From: Natrinema caseinilyticum
GTDB lineage: Archaea > Halobacteriota > Halobacteria > Halobacteriales > Natrialbaceae
Reading direction: 5' to 3'
NCBI RefSeq assembly: GCF_024227435.1
Contig: NZ_CP100445.1
Coordinates: 1,795,369-1,859,368 of the forward strand
Length of the DNA stretch: 64,000 nt
Under the pieces are notes generated by a model that saw only the letters and a list, made by a program, of their open reading frames with translations, was not told the DNA's origin and did not search any database. This document shows positions 33,341-41,952 of the stretch, piece by piece; position 1 is the first letter of the stretch, and each line of letters begins with the position of its first letter. The translations under genes and the position numbers were made by a program.

Positions 33341-34570
33341 ATGGATATTCGATTTCTGGGTGGTGCGGGAGAAGTCGGCAGGAGCGCGATCCTGGTAAAC
33401 GATCGCCTCCTGCTCGACTACGGGATGAAATCGGGAAACCCGCCGCAGTTCCCGGGCGACGTAGATCCCGACGCGGTCGTGGTGAGTCACGGCCACCTAG
33501 ACCACGTCGGGGCGATCTCCTCGCTGCTCAGCGGCGACGCCCGGCCGTCGATCCACTGGACGCCGCCGACGCGCGAGTTCGCACTGACGCTCGCCCGGGA
33601 CACCTTGAAACTGCACGGCGGGACCATGCAGTGTCCGTTCACCGAAACGGACGTTCAGCGAATCACGCAGGTCTCGAAGACACACGGTTATCGCGAGACG
33701 TTCGAGGTAGCCGGCCACGAGGTGTCCTTTTTTGACGCCGGCCACATCCCCGGCTCGGCGCACGTACTCGTCGACGACGGTGAAACGCGACTATTCTACA
33801 CCGGGGACTTCCAGACAGCAGCCCAACAACTGGTGTCCAAGACTACCGCTCGCCCCGACGCGGACGCAGTGATCTGCGAGAGTACGTACTCGGACCTCGA
33901 GCACGACGACCGTTCCGCGGTAGAGGATCAGTTCGTCGAAAGTGTCGAGCAGACGCTATGGGAGGGCGGCACCGTCGTGATCCCCGCGTTCGCCATCGGA
34001 CGCACACAGGAGATGCTGCTGATCTGCGAGCGATACGACATTCCCTGCTACGTGGATGGAATGGGGAAACAAATCACGGAGATGCTGATGCATCATCTCG
34101 AGTTCGTCCGCGACGCGGACGCACTTCGGCGGGCGAAATCCCACGCGCGGTTCGTCACCGGCCGCGACGGCCAGCGCAAACGCATCGCCGAGCAGAACAC
34201 GGCGGTCATAACGACAAGCGGGATGCTCCACGGCGGCCCCGCGATGACCTACGTTCCCGCGGTCCGGTCTCACCCGACGAACAAGATCGCGCTGACCGGC
34301 TATCAGGTCGAGGGGACGCCCGGCCGCGACCTGCTCGAGACCGGCAGCGCCGAAATCGACGGCCGGATGATGCCGGTCAGCGCCCGGGTCGAGCAGTACG
34401 ATTTCTCCGCGCACGCGGACCGGAACGGGCTTCGGTCGTTTCTCGAGTCCTACGCGGACGAGAAAGTACTCGTCAATCACGGTGACCGCTGTGAGGGGTT
34501 CGCGGCCGAACTGCGCGAGGACGGCTACGATGCGACTGCGCCCGAACTGGGCGAGCGGATCGTGATGTGA
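33341..34570 (+). CDS. MBL/beta-CASP-domain nuclease (RNase J/CPSF-like)
   Basis: A 409-residue protein. The MBL core has MDIRFLGGAGEVGRSAILV, the metal motif SHGHLDHVG, DAGHIPGSAHVLVDD, and YTGDFQ. The beta-CASP part contains ICESTYSDLEHDD, LWEGGTVVIPAFAIGRTQEM, CYVDGMGKQITEM, ITTSGMLHGGPAMTY and the C-terminal FSAHADRNGLRSFL with the last His. These enzymes are RNA exo/endonucleases. The ATG at 33341 is preferred to a TTG 33 bases upstream. The gene seems intact, whereas a partial, frameshifted homologue lies 1.5 kb upstream. Confidence 0.9.
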   Translation: MDIRFLGGAGEVGRSAILVNDRLLLDYGMKSGNPPQFPGDVDPDAVVVSHGHLDHVGAISSLLSGDARPSIHWTPPTREFALTLARDTLKLHGGTMQCPFTETDVQRITQVSKTHGYRETFEVAGHEVSFFDAGHIPGSAHVLVDDGETRLFYTGDFQTAAQQLVSKTTARPDADAVICESTYSDLEHDDRSAVEDQFVESVEQTLWEGGTVVIPAFAIGRTQEMLLICERYDIPCYVDGMGKQITEMLMHHLEFVRDADALRRAKSHARFVTGRDGQRKRIAEQNTAVITTSGMLHGGPAMTYVPAVRSHPTNKIALTGYQVEGTPGRDLLETGSAEIDGRMMPVSARVEQYDFSAHADRNGLRSFLESYADEKVLVNHGDRCEGFAAELREDGYDATAPELGERIVM

Positions 34571-34759
34571 ACACCCTGGCGGCCATCGGAACTCCGCCGG
34601 TCCCGTCCGCGCGCGTCCCGGCCCCGCTAGCGCGTCGACGAGTTCGGCCGTACGCGTCGGAGCGTCGACGCGACGGTCGGCGGGAATTCCGCGGGGATAT
34701 CGCCGATTCAGGCAGTGTCAACGCGTACGGTTTTGCCGCGGGCCGTGGATAATACAGCC

Positions 34760-35194
34760 ATGGCGAACATCGATTCGAACGTCGGCCCCGACACGGACGC
34801 GGAGCGGGACGGGCTCGATCTGAGCGATGCCGAACGTGCGGCCCTTCACGATCTCCAGTTGAGTATCGAACACGTTCATCGGGCGTACGGCACCCTGCTC
34901 GAGTTTCACCACGAGCTCGGTCACGCGATGGACCACATGAGCGACGCCGAAGACCACCTCCGAACGGCCGACCACGAGGAGTGGGCGAACGAACTCCGAG
35001 ACGATCACCTTCCCGCGGGTGCGATCAGCGATCAGTGGACGTTCGAACTCGTCGAGGAGTTCTCGGCAGAATTCCTCGACGAAGTCGATGCGTTCGAGGA
35101 GAGCGTCAGGGAGGAACTGGCCGACGGGCTCGATCACGTGACTGAACGCCGGCAGAAGCGACACCTGCGCGAGCGCGCGAAGCGCGACGAGTGA
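34760..35194 (+). CDS. Acidic helical haloarchaeal protein, unknown function
   Basis: A 144-residue, strongly acidic, almost wholly helical protein. It includes LSDAERAALHDLQLSIEHVHRAYGTLLEFHH, a run of HELGHAMDHMSDAEDHLRTADHEEW, and a basic C-terminus (ERRQKRHLRERAKRDE). The His/Asp/Glu-rich middle could bind metal, but no family is recognised. The ATG at 34760 follows an AATACA element. It stands alone between the nuclease and zinc-ribbon genes. Confidence 0.68.
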   Translation: MANIDSNVGPDTDAERDGLDLSDAERAALHDLQLSIEHVHRAYGTLLEFHHELGHAMDHMSDAEDHLRTADHEEWANELRDDHLPAGAISDQWTFELVEEFSAEFLDEVDAFEESVREELADGLDHVTERRQKRHLRERAKRDE

Positions 35195-35287
35195 GAGGAG
35201 TGAAACGGAGCGCGAATCGTAGTGAGGCGTTCTCTCCCTTCGCGGCGCGCTGAGCCGCGCTCCGGGTCTCGATTGGGCCGTCGTCTC

Positions 35288-35554
35288 TCAGAGTTCGCCC
35301 CCGCAGAACGGACAGAAGTTGTAGACGCCGTCCGAGGGGAGGTCTCGCTCGCAGCGCGGACAGGTCTCGACGGGCGTTTCTTCGGAACCGTATCGATCGA
35401 AGTCGTCGACGAAGATTTGAGTGTCGGAAGACGAAGACGATGTGGATGTGGACGAGGACGTGGAGAGTTCTCCGTCGGTCGATGCACCTGCGTCGCCGGC
35501 GTTCCCGTCGAGTGAAGCGTCGTCTGAACCCGCACCGTCGTCGCGGTCGCTCAC
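35288..35554 (-). CDS. Zinc-ribbon protein with Ser/Thr-rich linker
   Basis: About 88 residues from a GTG at 35552-35554. The N-terminal two thirds is an Asp/Ser/Gly linker with a run of Ser and Thr (STSSSTSTSSSSSDTQIF). The C-terminus is a zinc ribbon, CPRCERDLPSDGVYNFCPFCGG, with two CxxC knuckles. The N-terminus is uncertain because the frame is open further upstream, across the kinase gene on the other strand. The divergent kinase-FHA gene starts nearby, so the two may be functionally linked. The protein may be a phospho-acceptor or a scaffold; that is speculation. Confidence 0.6.
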   Translation of the reverse strand: MSDRDDGAGSDDASLDGNAGDAGASTDGELSTSSSTSTSSSSSDTQIFVDDFDRYGSEETPVETCPRCERDLPSDGVYNFCPFCGGEL

Positions 35555-35624
35555 CGACGGTTCGTCGCCCCCGGTCGCCTCCGCGCGGTCGTCCGCGGAG
35601 GCGTCTGCGGATCGAGACTCTGTC

Positions 35625-36820
35625 GTGTCGTCCCCGTCGTTCGATTTCGACTGGGCGCCGTGGGCGGCCGTCGGTCCCGGACTGGATGGGACGACACCCT
35701 GCGAGAAACGCCGGTCGCACGCAAACTGGTGAGCGACGGCTCGCACGGCCGAACGCAGGTTCGCGCTCACTTTCGGGGGGAATTGCGGTGGTTCCGTCAC
35801 TTCGAGGACGGGCCGACGCCCGGATCGCTCGTTCACTTCGTCGACGGGTCGGTCGGGGGCGACCTGGGGTACGTGGCCACGGAACTGGTTCGGGGTGGAT
35901 CGGTCCGCGAGGAGTTCGAGCGCGACGGCGGCCGCGAACCCTGCCTCGAGACCGTTCGCGAGGTCGGCGGCCCCGTCTGCAGAGCGCTCGCGTTCCTCCA
36001 CCGGAACGGCGTCGCCCACCTCGATCTGAAACCGAGCAACGTGTTGGTTCGCCGGACGGGCCGGCCCGCGGTAATCGACCTGAACGCGGCAGTGTCGACC
36101 GAAACGGACCCGGACGTCCGCTTCCAGTTCGACCCGTTCAAGCCGCCCGAATTGACACGGCCGGACGATCGCGACGAGCAGATCGGCCCGCTATCGGACG
36201 TGTACGCGCTCGGCGCGTTTCTTTCGTTTCTGCTGACGGGAACGGCACGCGGGGAGAATCCGTCGTCAGTCGGGACCCGCGGGCCCGTCGACCGACGCTC
36301 TCGGAACGGTGACTGACCGCGCGCTGCTCTGGCGGCCCTGATACGGCGGGCGACCGCACCGAGCCAACGGGATCGGTGTGACGACGCGGGTGATCTGTAC
36401 GACTCGTTGGCCCCGATCATCGACGCCCCGGCCCGGTCGGCGCTGCTGACTCGCGCATCGTCGGGACAGGCCGTTCGCGTAGGCCCCGACGACACACTCG
36501 GTCGATGGGCGGCGGAGCACCGCGTTCCGTCCGTCGTCCTCCCCGACGACGAGCGGTTCCTCTGTCCGGAACACGCGGTGCTCGGGCACGACGGGGTGGC
36601 CTGGCACCTTCGAGACCGCAGCCTCAACGGGACCTTCGTCGGCGGCGACGGCGACTGGGCGTACATCCTCTCCCGAGACGGCCGCAGGCGACGTCTCGAC
36701 GCGGGGTCGCCGTTGCCCCGCCCGGATCCGGCGACGTCGATTCGGCTCTCGGACGGCGACCGAATCGCGCCTGTCAGCCCCGGATACGGCTGTCAGCTGA
36801 CGTTTCGAGCCGAGGAGTGA
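35625..36820 (+). pseudogene. Protein kinase-FHA fusion gene broken by a frameshift and an in-frame stop
   Basis: The kinase core is unmistakable: VARKL (the Lys motif), AFLHRNGVAHLDLKPSNVLV (catalytic loop), AVIDLN (metal-binding Asp), SDVYALGAFLSFLLTG. The glycine-rich loop (WAAVGPGLDGTT) is in another frame just upstream, so a one-base loss near 35697 is inferred. After the kinase a TGA occurs at 36314-36316, yet the same frame goes on with LAALIRRATAPSQRDRCDDA and GDLYDSLAPIID, typical kinase end helices, and then an FHA domain (HDGVAWHLRDRSLNGTFVGG). It is one gene broken twice, unless the sequence has errors. Confidence 0.72.
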
Positions 36821-36902
36821 CGCGACGGCACCACCGCTCGGAAACGAAACGGAGGCGACGAGTCCAGCTCGTACGCATCGGCATCCCCGACCGACGCCCG
36901 TC

Positions 36903-37850
36903 TCACCTCGCGGCAATGATTTCGTCGGCGAACCTCGAGAGCGCCGCTTCCCGGTCGTCGTTTCGGAGCCCGACGATCAGGTGATCCACGCCCAGTCGCT
37001 CGAGGTCGGCGACGTACTCCCGGACCCACTCGAGGCCGGCGCGGTACCCCTGGTGGATCGGTTCCGGTTCCGCCGCGGGATCGTCCGCCAGTTCGAACTG
37101 AGCGGCCATCGCGAAGGGCTTCCCGCCCGCGGCGTCCCGCCAGTCGCTCACGTAGTCCTCGAGCGTGCGCTCGGGGAGGTGATAGAACAGCCAGCCGTCA
37201 CCGTGCTCGGCGATCCACTCCCGGGACTGACGGGCGTAGCCGGTCGGCAGGAGGGGAACGGTCCCCGCGGTCGGCTTCGGGACCACGTCCAGTTCGCCGT
37301 CGAGTGATCCCCACCGCCCCTCGATGTCGGGGTAGTCGTCGCGCCAGACGGTCCGGAGGGTTTCGACGCGCTCCCGAAACAGTTCGCTGCGCTCGTCTCG
37401 ATCGACGCCGAAGGCGTCGTACTCGGGGTCGCGGTCGCCGGAGGCGACTCCGAGAACCAATCGGCCGTCCGAGAGCCGGTCGACCGTCGCGGCGGATTTT
37501 GCGACGTGCAGCGGATGACGGAGCGTGAGGACGATGCTCGCGGTTCCGAGCGCGATGTCGTCGGTGTGGGCGGCGACGTGCGAGAGCCACGGCCAGGTGT
37601 CGTACGTCTGACCCGCGTCACGGAATTTCGGCCAGTACGTCGGAACGTCCCGCGCCCAGAGGCCGTGAAAGCCGATCGACTCGGCATGTTTCGCCAGTCG
37701 AAGTTCGTCGTCGATAGCCGGAGCCTCCCGATTGGTGCCGGTCAGCGGAAATCCGGTGCCGAACGTGAGGCCGTCGTCCCCGAACAGTCGCTGATACCCC
37801 CGATTTTCGTGATCGTCGTCTTCGCGTCCGCGTGCGGCCGATCGATCCAT
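36903..37850 (-). CDS. LLM-class flavin-dependent oxidoreductase (luciferase-like)
   Basis: A 315-residue flavin monooxygenase-fold protein. It resembles a bacterial luciferase-type branch with GLTFGTGFPLTGTNREAPAI at the N-terminus, FHGLWARDVPTYWPKFRDAG in the first half, and LVLGVASGDRDPEYDAFGVD, then LLPTGYARQSREWIAEHGDGWLFY. It probably uses FMN, or F420 as many archaeal members do. The ATG at 37848-37850 is preferred; a GTG 21 bases upstream is possible. The substrate is unknown. Confidence 0.85.
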   Translation of the reverse strand: MDRSAARGREDDDHENRGYQRLFGDDGLTFGTGFPLTGTNREAPAIDDELRLAKHAESIGFHGLWARDVPTYWPKFRDAGQTYDTWPWLSHVAAHTDDIALGTASIVLTLRHPLHVAKSAATVDRLSDGRLVLGVASGDRDPEYDAFGVDRDERSELFRERVETLRTVWRDDYPDIEGRWGSLDGELDVVPKPTAGTVPLLPTGYARQSREWIAEHGDGWLFYHLPERTLEDYVSDWRDAAGGKPFAMAAQFELADDPAAEPEPIHQGYRAGLEWVREYVADLERLGVDHLIVGLRNDDREAALSRFADEIIAAR

Positions 37851-37974
37851 CTCGGTACCGGTCGTTCTCACCGCATCGGCTTGATCCTGTTCCTCCTCGT
37901 CGCGCGTCGCGCGAGGCCGCTCCGTCTCGAGACAGCGAAAAAGAACCGGATAGCGGACGAGAAACGGGTGCCGA

Positions 37975-39942
37975 TCAGTCGTCGGCGGGCGCGGCGCCGG
38001 CGCCTTCGGCCTGTTCTTTCGTCCAGGAGAGTTTACCGCCGGCCGCGAGGATTGCGCGTTCGCGCTCGGAGGCGTCGAGGACGGCCGTGTACTCGTCGCC
38101 GCCGACGCGGACGGTGAACTCCTCCTGGCCGCTGGTGACGGCGTCGTAGACGTCGTCGACGATCTCGATCTCGTCGCCCTGATCGATGTTCTCGTAGGTG
38201 TCTTCGTCGATCGTCAGCGGGACGATCCCGAAGTTGAAGAGGTTCGCACGGTGGATTCGTGCGAAGCTCTGTGCGAGGACGCCCTCGATACCGAGATACA
38301 TCGGACAGAGGGCAGCGTGTTCGCGCGAGGAGCCCTGCCCGTAGTTTTCGCCGGCGACGAGGAAGCCGCCGTCGGCCTCGAGCGCGCGTTCGGCGAAGGT
38401 CTCGTCGACGCGCGAGAGGGTGAACTCACTGAGTTTGGGGACGTTCGACCGGTACATCAGGATGTCCTGCGTGGCCGGAATGATGTGGTCGGTCGTGATG
38501 TTGTCCTCCATCTTCAGCAGGGCTTCGCCCTCGATGTCGGAGTCGAGCTGGTCTTTCAGCGGGACGTCGCCGATGTTGGGGCCCTTGATGAGTTCGTCGT
38601 CGACGGCCTCGTCGGGACCGATGAGGTCCGTCTTGGAGCCGGTGTACTCGTCGGGGAGTTCGATGCCGGGTGCCTCGAGGTCGCCGAGTTCGTCGGCGAG
38701 GTCGCGCGGATCGACGATCTCACCCTCGAGCGCGGCGGCGGCCGCGACCTCCGGCGAGCAGAGGTAGACGTTGTCGTCTTCGATACCCGAGCGGCCCTCG
38801 AAGTTGCGGTTGAACGTCCGCAGCGAGACGGAGTCGGAAGACGGGACGTGGCCGATGCCGATACAGGCGCCACAGGTCGCCTCGGAGAAGTTGACGCCGG
38901 CGGCCATCATCTCGGCGACCCAGCCCTCGCGGGCGAGCATCTCGGAGGCCTGCTTGGAACCGGGTGCGACGATCGTATCGGTCTCCATCGAGGTCTCGCG
39001 ACCCTCGAGCATCTTGGCGACGGGGAGGATGTCCTCGTAGCCGCCGTTGGTACAGGAACCGACGATGACCTGCTCGACGGACTGGCCGGCGACTTCGCGG
39101 ACGGGGACGACCTTGTCCGGCATCGAGGGCTGGGCGATCAGCGGCTCGAGATCGGAGAGGTCGACGACGATTTCGTCGTCGTACTCGGCGTCGTCGTCGG
39201 GCTGGAGTTCGACGTACTCGTCGCCGCGACCGACGCGCTCGAGGTAGTCTTCGGTCTGTTCGTCGGTGGGGAAAATCGACGTCGTCGCGCCGAGTTCCGT
39301 GCCCATGTTGGTGATCGTCATCCGCTCGGGCGCGGTCAGCGTCTCGACGCCGGGGCCGGTGTACTCGAGGATCTTGCCGACGCCGCCTTTGACGGTGAGG
39401 CGACGGAGCATCTCGAGGATGACGTCTTTCGCGGTGGCCCACTCGGGGAGTTCGCCCTCGAGGCGGACGTTGACGACTTCGGGCATCTCGATGTAGTACG
39501 GTGCCCCGCCCATGGCGACGGTGACGTCGATTCCGCCGGCGCCGATGGCGAGTTCGCCGAGGCCGCCGGGCGTGGGCGTGTGACTGTCCGATCCCAGCAG
39601 GGTCTTGCCGGGAGCCGCGAAGTTCTCGCGGTGTACGTTGTGACAGATGCCGTTGCCGGGGCGAGAGAAGTGAGCGCCGTATTTACCGGCCGCAGAGCGA
39701 AGGAAACGGTGGTCGTCGGTGTTCTTAAAGTCGAATTGATATGTCTGGTGATCGCAGTACTGTGCGGCGATTTCGGTCTGGACCTCGTCCAGCCCCATCG
39801 CTTCGAACTGGAGCCAGACCATCGTCCCGGTCGTATCCTGCGTAAGTACCTGGTCGATCTCGATCCCGATTTCCTCGCCGGTCTCGAGGTCGCCCTCCAC
39901 GAGGTGATCGTCGAGAATCTTCTCGGTGAGAGTCTGTCCCAT
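37975..39942 (-). CDS. acnA: Aconitate hydratase
   Basis: A 655-residue aconitase that isomerises citrate and isocitrate in the TCA cycle. Iron-sulfur cluster Cys are visible in VGSCTNGGYEDILPVA and ATCGACIGIGHVPSS. Substrate-binding segments include LLGSDSHTPTPGGLGELAIG, NYGQGSSREHAALCP and the C-terminal FARIHRANLFNFGIVPL. The length and order of motifs match the archaeal/mitochondrial-type single-chain enzyme. It stands alone, as is common in haloarchaea. Confidence 0.97.
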   Translation of the reverse strand: MGQTLTEKILDDHLVEGDLETGEEIGIEIDQVLTQDTTGTMVWLQFEAMGLDEVQTEIAAQYCDHQTYQFDFKNTDDHRFLRSAAGKYGAHFSRPGNGICHNVHRENFAAPGKTLLGSDSHTPTPGGLGELAIGAGGIDVTVAMGGAPYYIEMPEVVNVRLEGELPEWATAKDVILEMLRRLTVKGGVGKILEYTGPGVETLTAPERMTITNMGTELGATTSIFPTDEQTEDYLERVGRGDEYVELQPDDDAEYDDEIVVDLSDLEPLIAQPSMPDKVVPVREVAGQSVEQVIVGSCTNGGYEDILPVAKMLEGRETSMETDTIVAPGSKQASEMLAREGWVAEMMAAGVNFSEATCGACIGIGHVPSSDSVSLRTFNRNFEGRSGIEDDNVYLCSPEVAAAAALEGEIVDPRDLADELGDLEAPGIELPDEYTGSKTDLIGPDEAVDDELIKGPNIGDVPLKDQLDSDIEGEALLKMEDNITTDHIIPATQDILMYRSNVPKLSEFTLSRVDETFAERALEADGGFLVAGENYGQGSSREHAALCPMYLGIEGVLAQSFARIHRANLFNFGIVPLTIDEDTYENIDQGDEIEIVDDVYDAVTSGQEEFTVRVGGDEYTAVLDASERERAILAAGGKLSWTKEQAEGAGAAPADD

Positions 39943-40187
39943 AGCACTCGAAAGTCGGCCGTCCGCCCTGATAAAACCAGCGTGTTTCTGTGAGTACGGA
40001 CCGCCGTAACGGCGTTCGAAACGGATCGTTTCTCGAAACTGTTGCCGTGGGACCGACCGACTGACGACGACTTCACGCCGGTTCCTCGAGGTCGGGGAGC
40101 GAGCGGCCGAGTCGTGTCAGGTGCTATCGAATCGTCGAGCCATCGCGAACGGATACGCTTTTCTCGTCGCCGCGGCCTTGGGACCAC

Positions 40188-40670
40188 ATGTTCCGCTCCG
40201 GTGCCTTCGTGGCCGATCACGTCTCACCGACGACCGACGCACAGATCCAGCCCAACGGGGTGGACCTCACCGCCGACGTGATCTTCGAGCAACTGGAACC
40301 GGGCCGCATCGGCCGAGATGGCAAACAGATCGGCGACCGAGTCGCCCGTCCGCTCGAAGAACTGCAGGAGGCCGATCCCGATACCTACTACCTGCCGGCG
40401 GGGGCCTACATCGTCCGGTACGGCGAGCGTCTCGCGATCCCCGAGGGCCACGTCGGCTTCGTGTATCCGCGCTCGTCGCTCATGCGAAACTCCTGTATGC
40501 TCAACACGGCGGTCTGGGACGCGGGCTACGAGGGCCGCGGCGAGGGACTGTTGCAGGTCCACCACGATATCGAACTCGAGCGCGGTGCCCGGATCGCACA
40601 GCTCGTCCTCGCCGAAGCCGAGCACGAAGACGTCTACGACGGGAGTTATCAGGGCGAAAACCTCGAGTGA
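40188..40670 (+). CDS. dUTPase / dCTP deaminase-family nucleotide hydrolase
   Basis: A 160-residue trimeric-dUTPase-fold protein. It shows DAQIQPNGVDLTADVIFEQ, the PRSS motif in HVGFVYPRSSLMRNSC, VWDAGYEGRGEGLLQVHHD, and the RGARIAQLVLAEAE strand near the C-terminus. The family contains dUTP diphosphatases and dCTP deaminases, and the archaeal annotation here is often dUTPase. It keeps uracil out of DNA. The start at 40188 is the ATG just after an ACCAC run, giving the expected length. Confidence 0.88.
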   Translation: MFRSGAFVADHVSPTTDAQIQPNGVDLTADVIFEQLEPGRIGRDGKQIGDRVARPLEELQEADPDTYYLPAGAYIVRYGERLAIPEGHVGFVYPRSSLMRNSCMLNTAVWDAGYEGRGEGLLQVHHDIELERGARIAQLVLAEAEHEDVYDGSYQGENLE

Positions 40671-40739
40671 TCGTGCCGTTCGATCGCCGGTTCGGATACC
40701 GTTTTGCCGTCCCCACTCCTACGCGGACGTGACAGACAG

Positions 40740-41294
40740 ATGATGGCGACCACCCACGTGTTCACCGGGCTCGCGGCCGTCGCGCCGGTCGCGTACGTCG
40801 TTCCGGAGTTCGCGCTCGTGCTCGCGGTCGGCGCGATCGTCGGCGGGCTCGTTCCGGATTTCGATCTCGTCCTCACACATCGACGGACGCTTCACTTTCC
40901 GGTCGCCGGACTCGCGGTCGCCGCGCCGGCCGCCGTCCTCGCCGCCGTCGCACCCTCGGGTCCGACCCTCGCGCTGGCGGCGTTCGCCGTCGCCGCCTGG
41001 CTGCACGCCGCGAGCGACGCGATCGGCGGCGGCCCGGAGATGGACCCGTGGAACGACCGCACCGATCGGGCCGTGTACGATCACGTCCGCGGCCGATGGA
41101 TTCGGCCGCGACGCTGGATCCGGTACGACGGTGCGCCGGAGGATGCCGCGATCGCCGTCGCGCTCGCGGTTCCGGCATTCGTTGTCTTCGACGGCTGGCT
41201 CACCGCCGTCGTCGTCGGTGGCGTCGTCGTCTCGCTGATCTACGCGCTCCTCCGACGACGGCTCGTGGCGTGGACGCCCGACTGGCTCGAGTGA
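40740..41294 (+). CDS. Membrane-bound metal-dependent hydrolase-like protein (YdjM/DUF457 type)
   Basis: A 184-residue protein with four to five hydrophobic helices. The N-terminal MATTHVFTGLAAVAPVAYVV carries the His of this family, GGLVPDFDLVLTHRRTLHFP has the Asp and His pair, and WLHAASDAIGGGPEM the third His/Asp site. The ATG at 40740 fits. Homologues were linked to LexA-regulated membrane hydrolases in bacteria, with no proven substrate. It has a clean C-terminus (WTPDWLE) just before a strong hairpin. Confidence 0.8.
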   Translation: MMATTHVFTGLAAVAPVAYVVPEFALVLAVGAIVGGLVPDFDLVLTHRRTLHFPVAGLAVAAPAAVLAAVAPSGPTLALAAFAVAAWLHAASDAIGGGPEMDPWNDRTDRAVYDHVRGRWIRPRRWIRYDGAPEDAAIAVALAVPAFVVFDGWLTAVVVGGVVVSLIYALLRRRLVAWTPDWLE

Positions 41295-41299
41295 CTACT

Positions 41300-41319
41300 C
41301 CCACGACTGAAGTCGTGGG
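41300..41319. other. 9-bp perfect hairpin resembling an IS200/IS605 end
   Basis: CCCACGACT-GA-AGTCGTGGG, followed by CTTTTC, forms a strong hairpin (alternatively 8 bp with a TGAA loop). Such CCCACGACTGAAGTCGTGGG hairpins are found at the right end of IS200/IS605-type (TnpB-carrying) elements in haloarchaea. No transposase is nearby, so this may be a solo end or a miniature element. It could also serve as a terminator for the upstream gene. Confidence 0.5.
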
Positions 41320-41394
41320 CTTTTCTCACTGAGGGTGACTGTCACGGGCTCCGAAGTCGGAACGCTGATACGGCCAGTCTCCGAGTATCGCAGT

Positions 41395-41859
41395 ATGGTC
41401 GACGTTCTCGCCGCCAGAACGACACACCTGGTCTTTGCTGCCCTCTGGGCAGGGAGCGTCTGTTTCGTCGCCGCCGTCGTCCTGCCGTTGGCCCGCGACG
41501 GCGCGTTCAACACGATCCGCCCGCTCGAGGTCATCTCGAGCAAACTCACGACGGTTTCCCGGGTGAGTTCGCTCGTCCTGTTTCTCTCCGGGGGGCATCT
41601 GGCCGGCACCGGCTACACGGCCAAGAGCCTCTTCGGGTCGCTCAACGGGCGCCTGGTGCTGCTCATGGTCGCGCTCTGGCTGGCGCTGACCGCGCTCGTC
41701 GAGATCGGCGCGAAGCGATTCGAGGCCGGACTCACCGGAAAGAAGATCCGCGAACCGGCGCGTGAGGCCCTGCCGGTTTTCCGGGCGGCAGCGCTCGCGG
41801 CAATCGCGCTGCTGGTCGTCGCGGGCCTGCTGTCGGCCAACGTCGGACGACTCCTCTGA
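41395..41859 (+). CDS. CopD-family membrane protein
   Basis: A 154-residue protein with four hydrophobic helices. It opens MVDVLAARTTHLVFAALWAG, then has FLSGGHLAGTGYTAKSLFGS and LVLLMVALWLALTALVEIGA, ending in AALAAIALLVVAGLLSANVG. CopD-type proteins act in copper resistance or heme-copper membrane assembly, but archaeal members are often just labelled transporter. The ATG at 41395 is used. It lies just downstream of the IS-like hairpin at 41300. Confidence 0.78.
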   Translation: MVDVLAARTTHLVFAALWAGSVCFVAAVVLPLARDGAFNTIRPLEVISSKLTTVSRVSSLVLFLSGGHLAGTGYTAKSLFGSLNGRLVLLMVALWLALTALVEIGAKRFEAGLTGKKIREPAREALPVFRAAALAAIALLVVAGLLSANVGRLL

Positions 41860-41952
41860 GCGACCGCCCGGCGACGTTTTTCGGCCGTGAACGTATTAGA
41901 AATGAACATTCTTGCGAAAGATACTTAGTCAGTTGCTGTAAGGTAGTGGCTA

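Noticed and set aside
38251-39993. A 580-codon plus frame over the aconitase gene.
   Set aside because: The minus-strand gene is a full aconitase; the plus frame has no recognisable motif and mirrors its codon bias.
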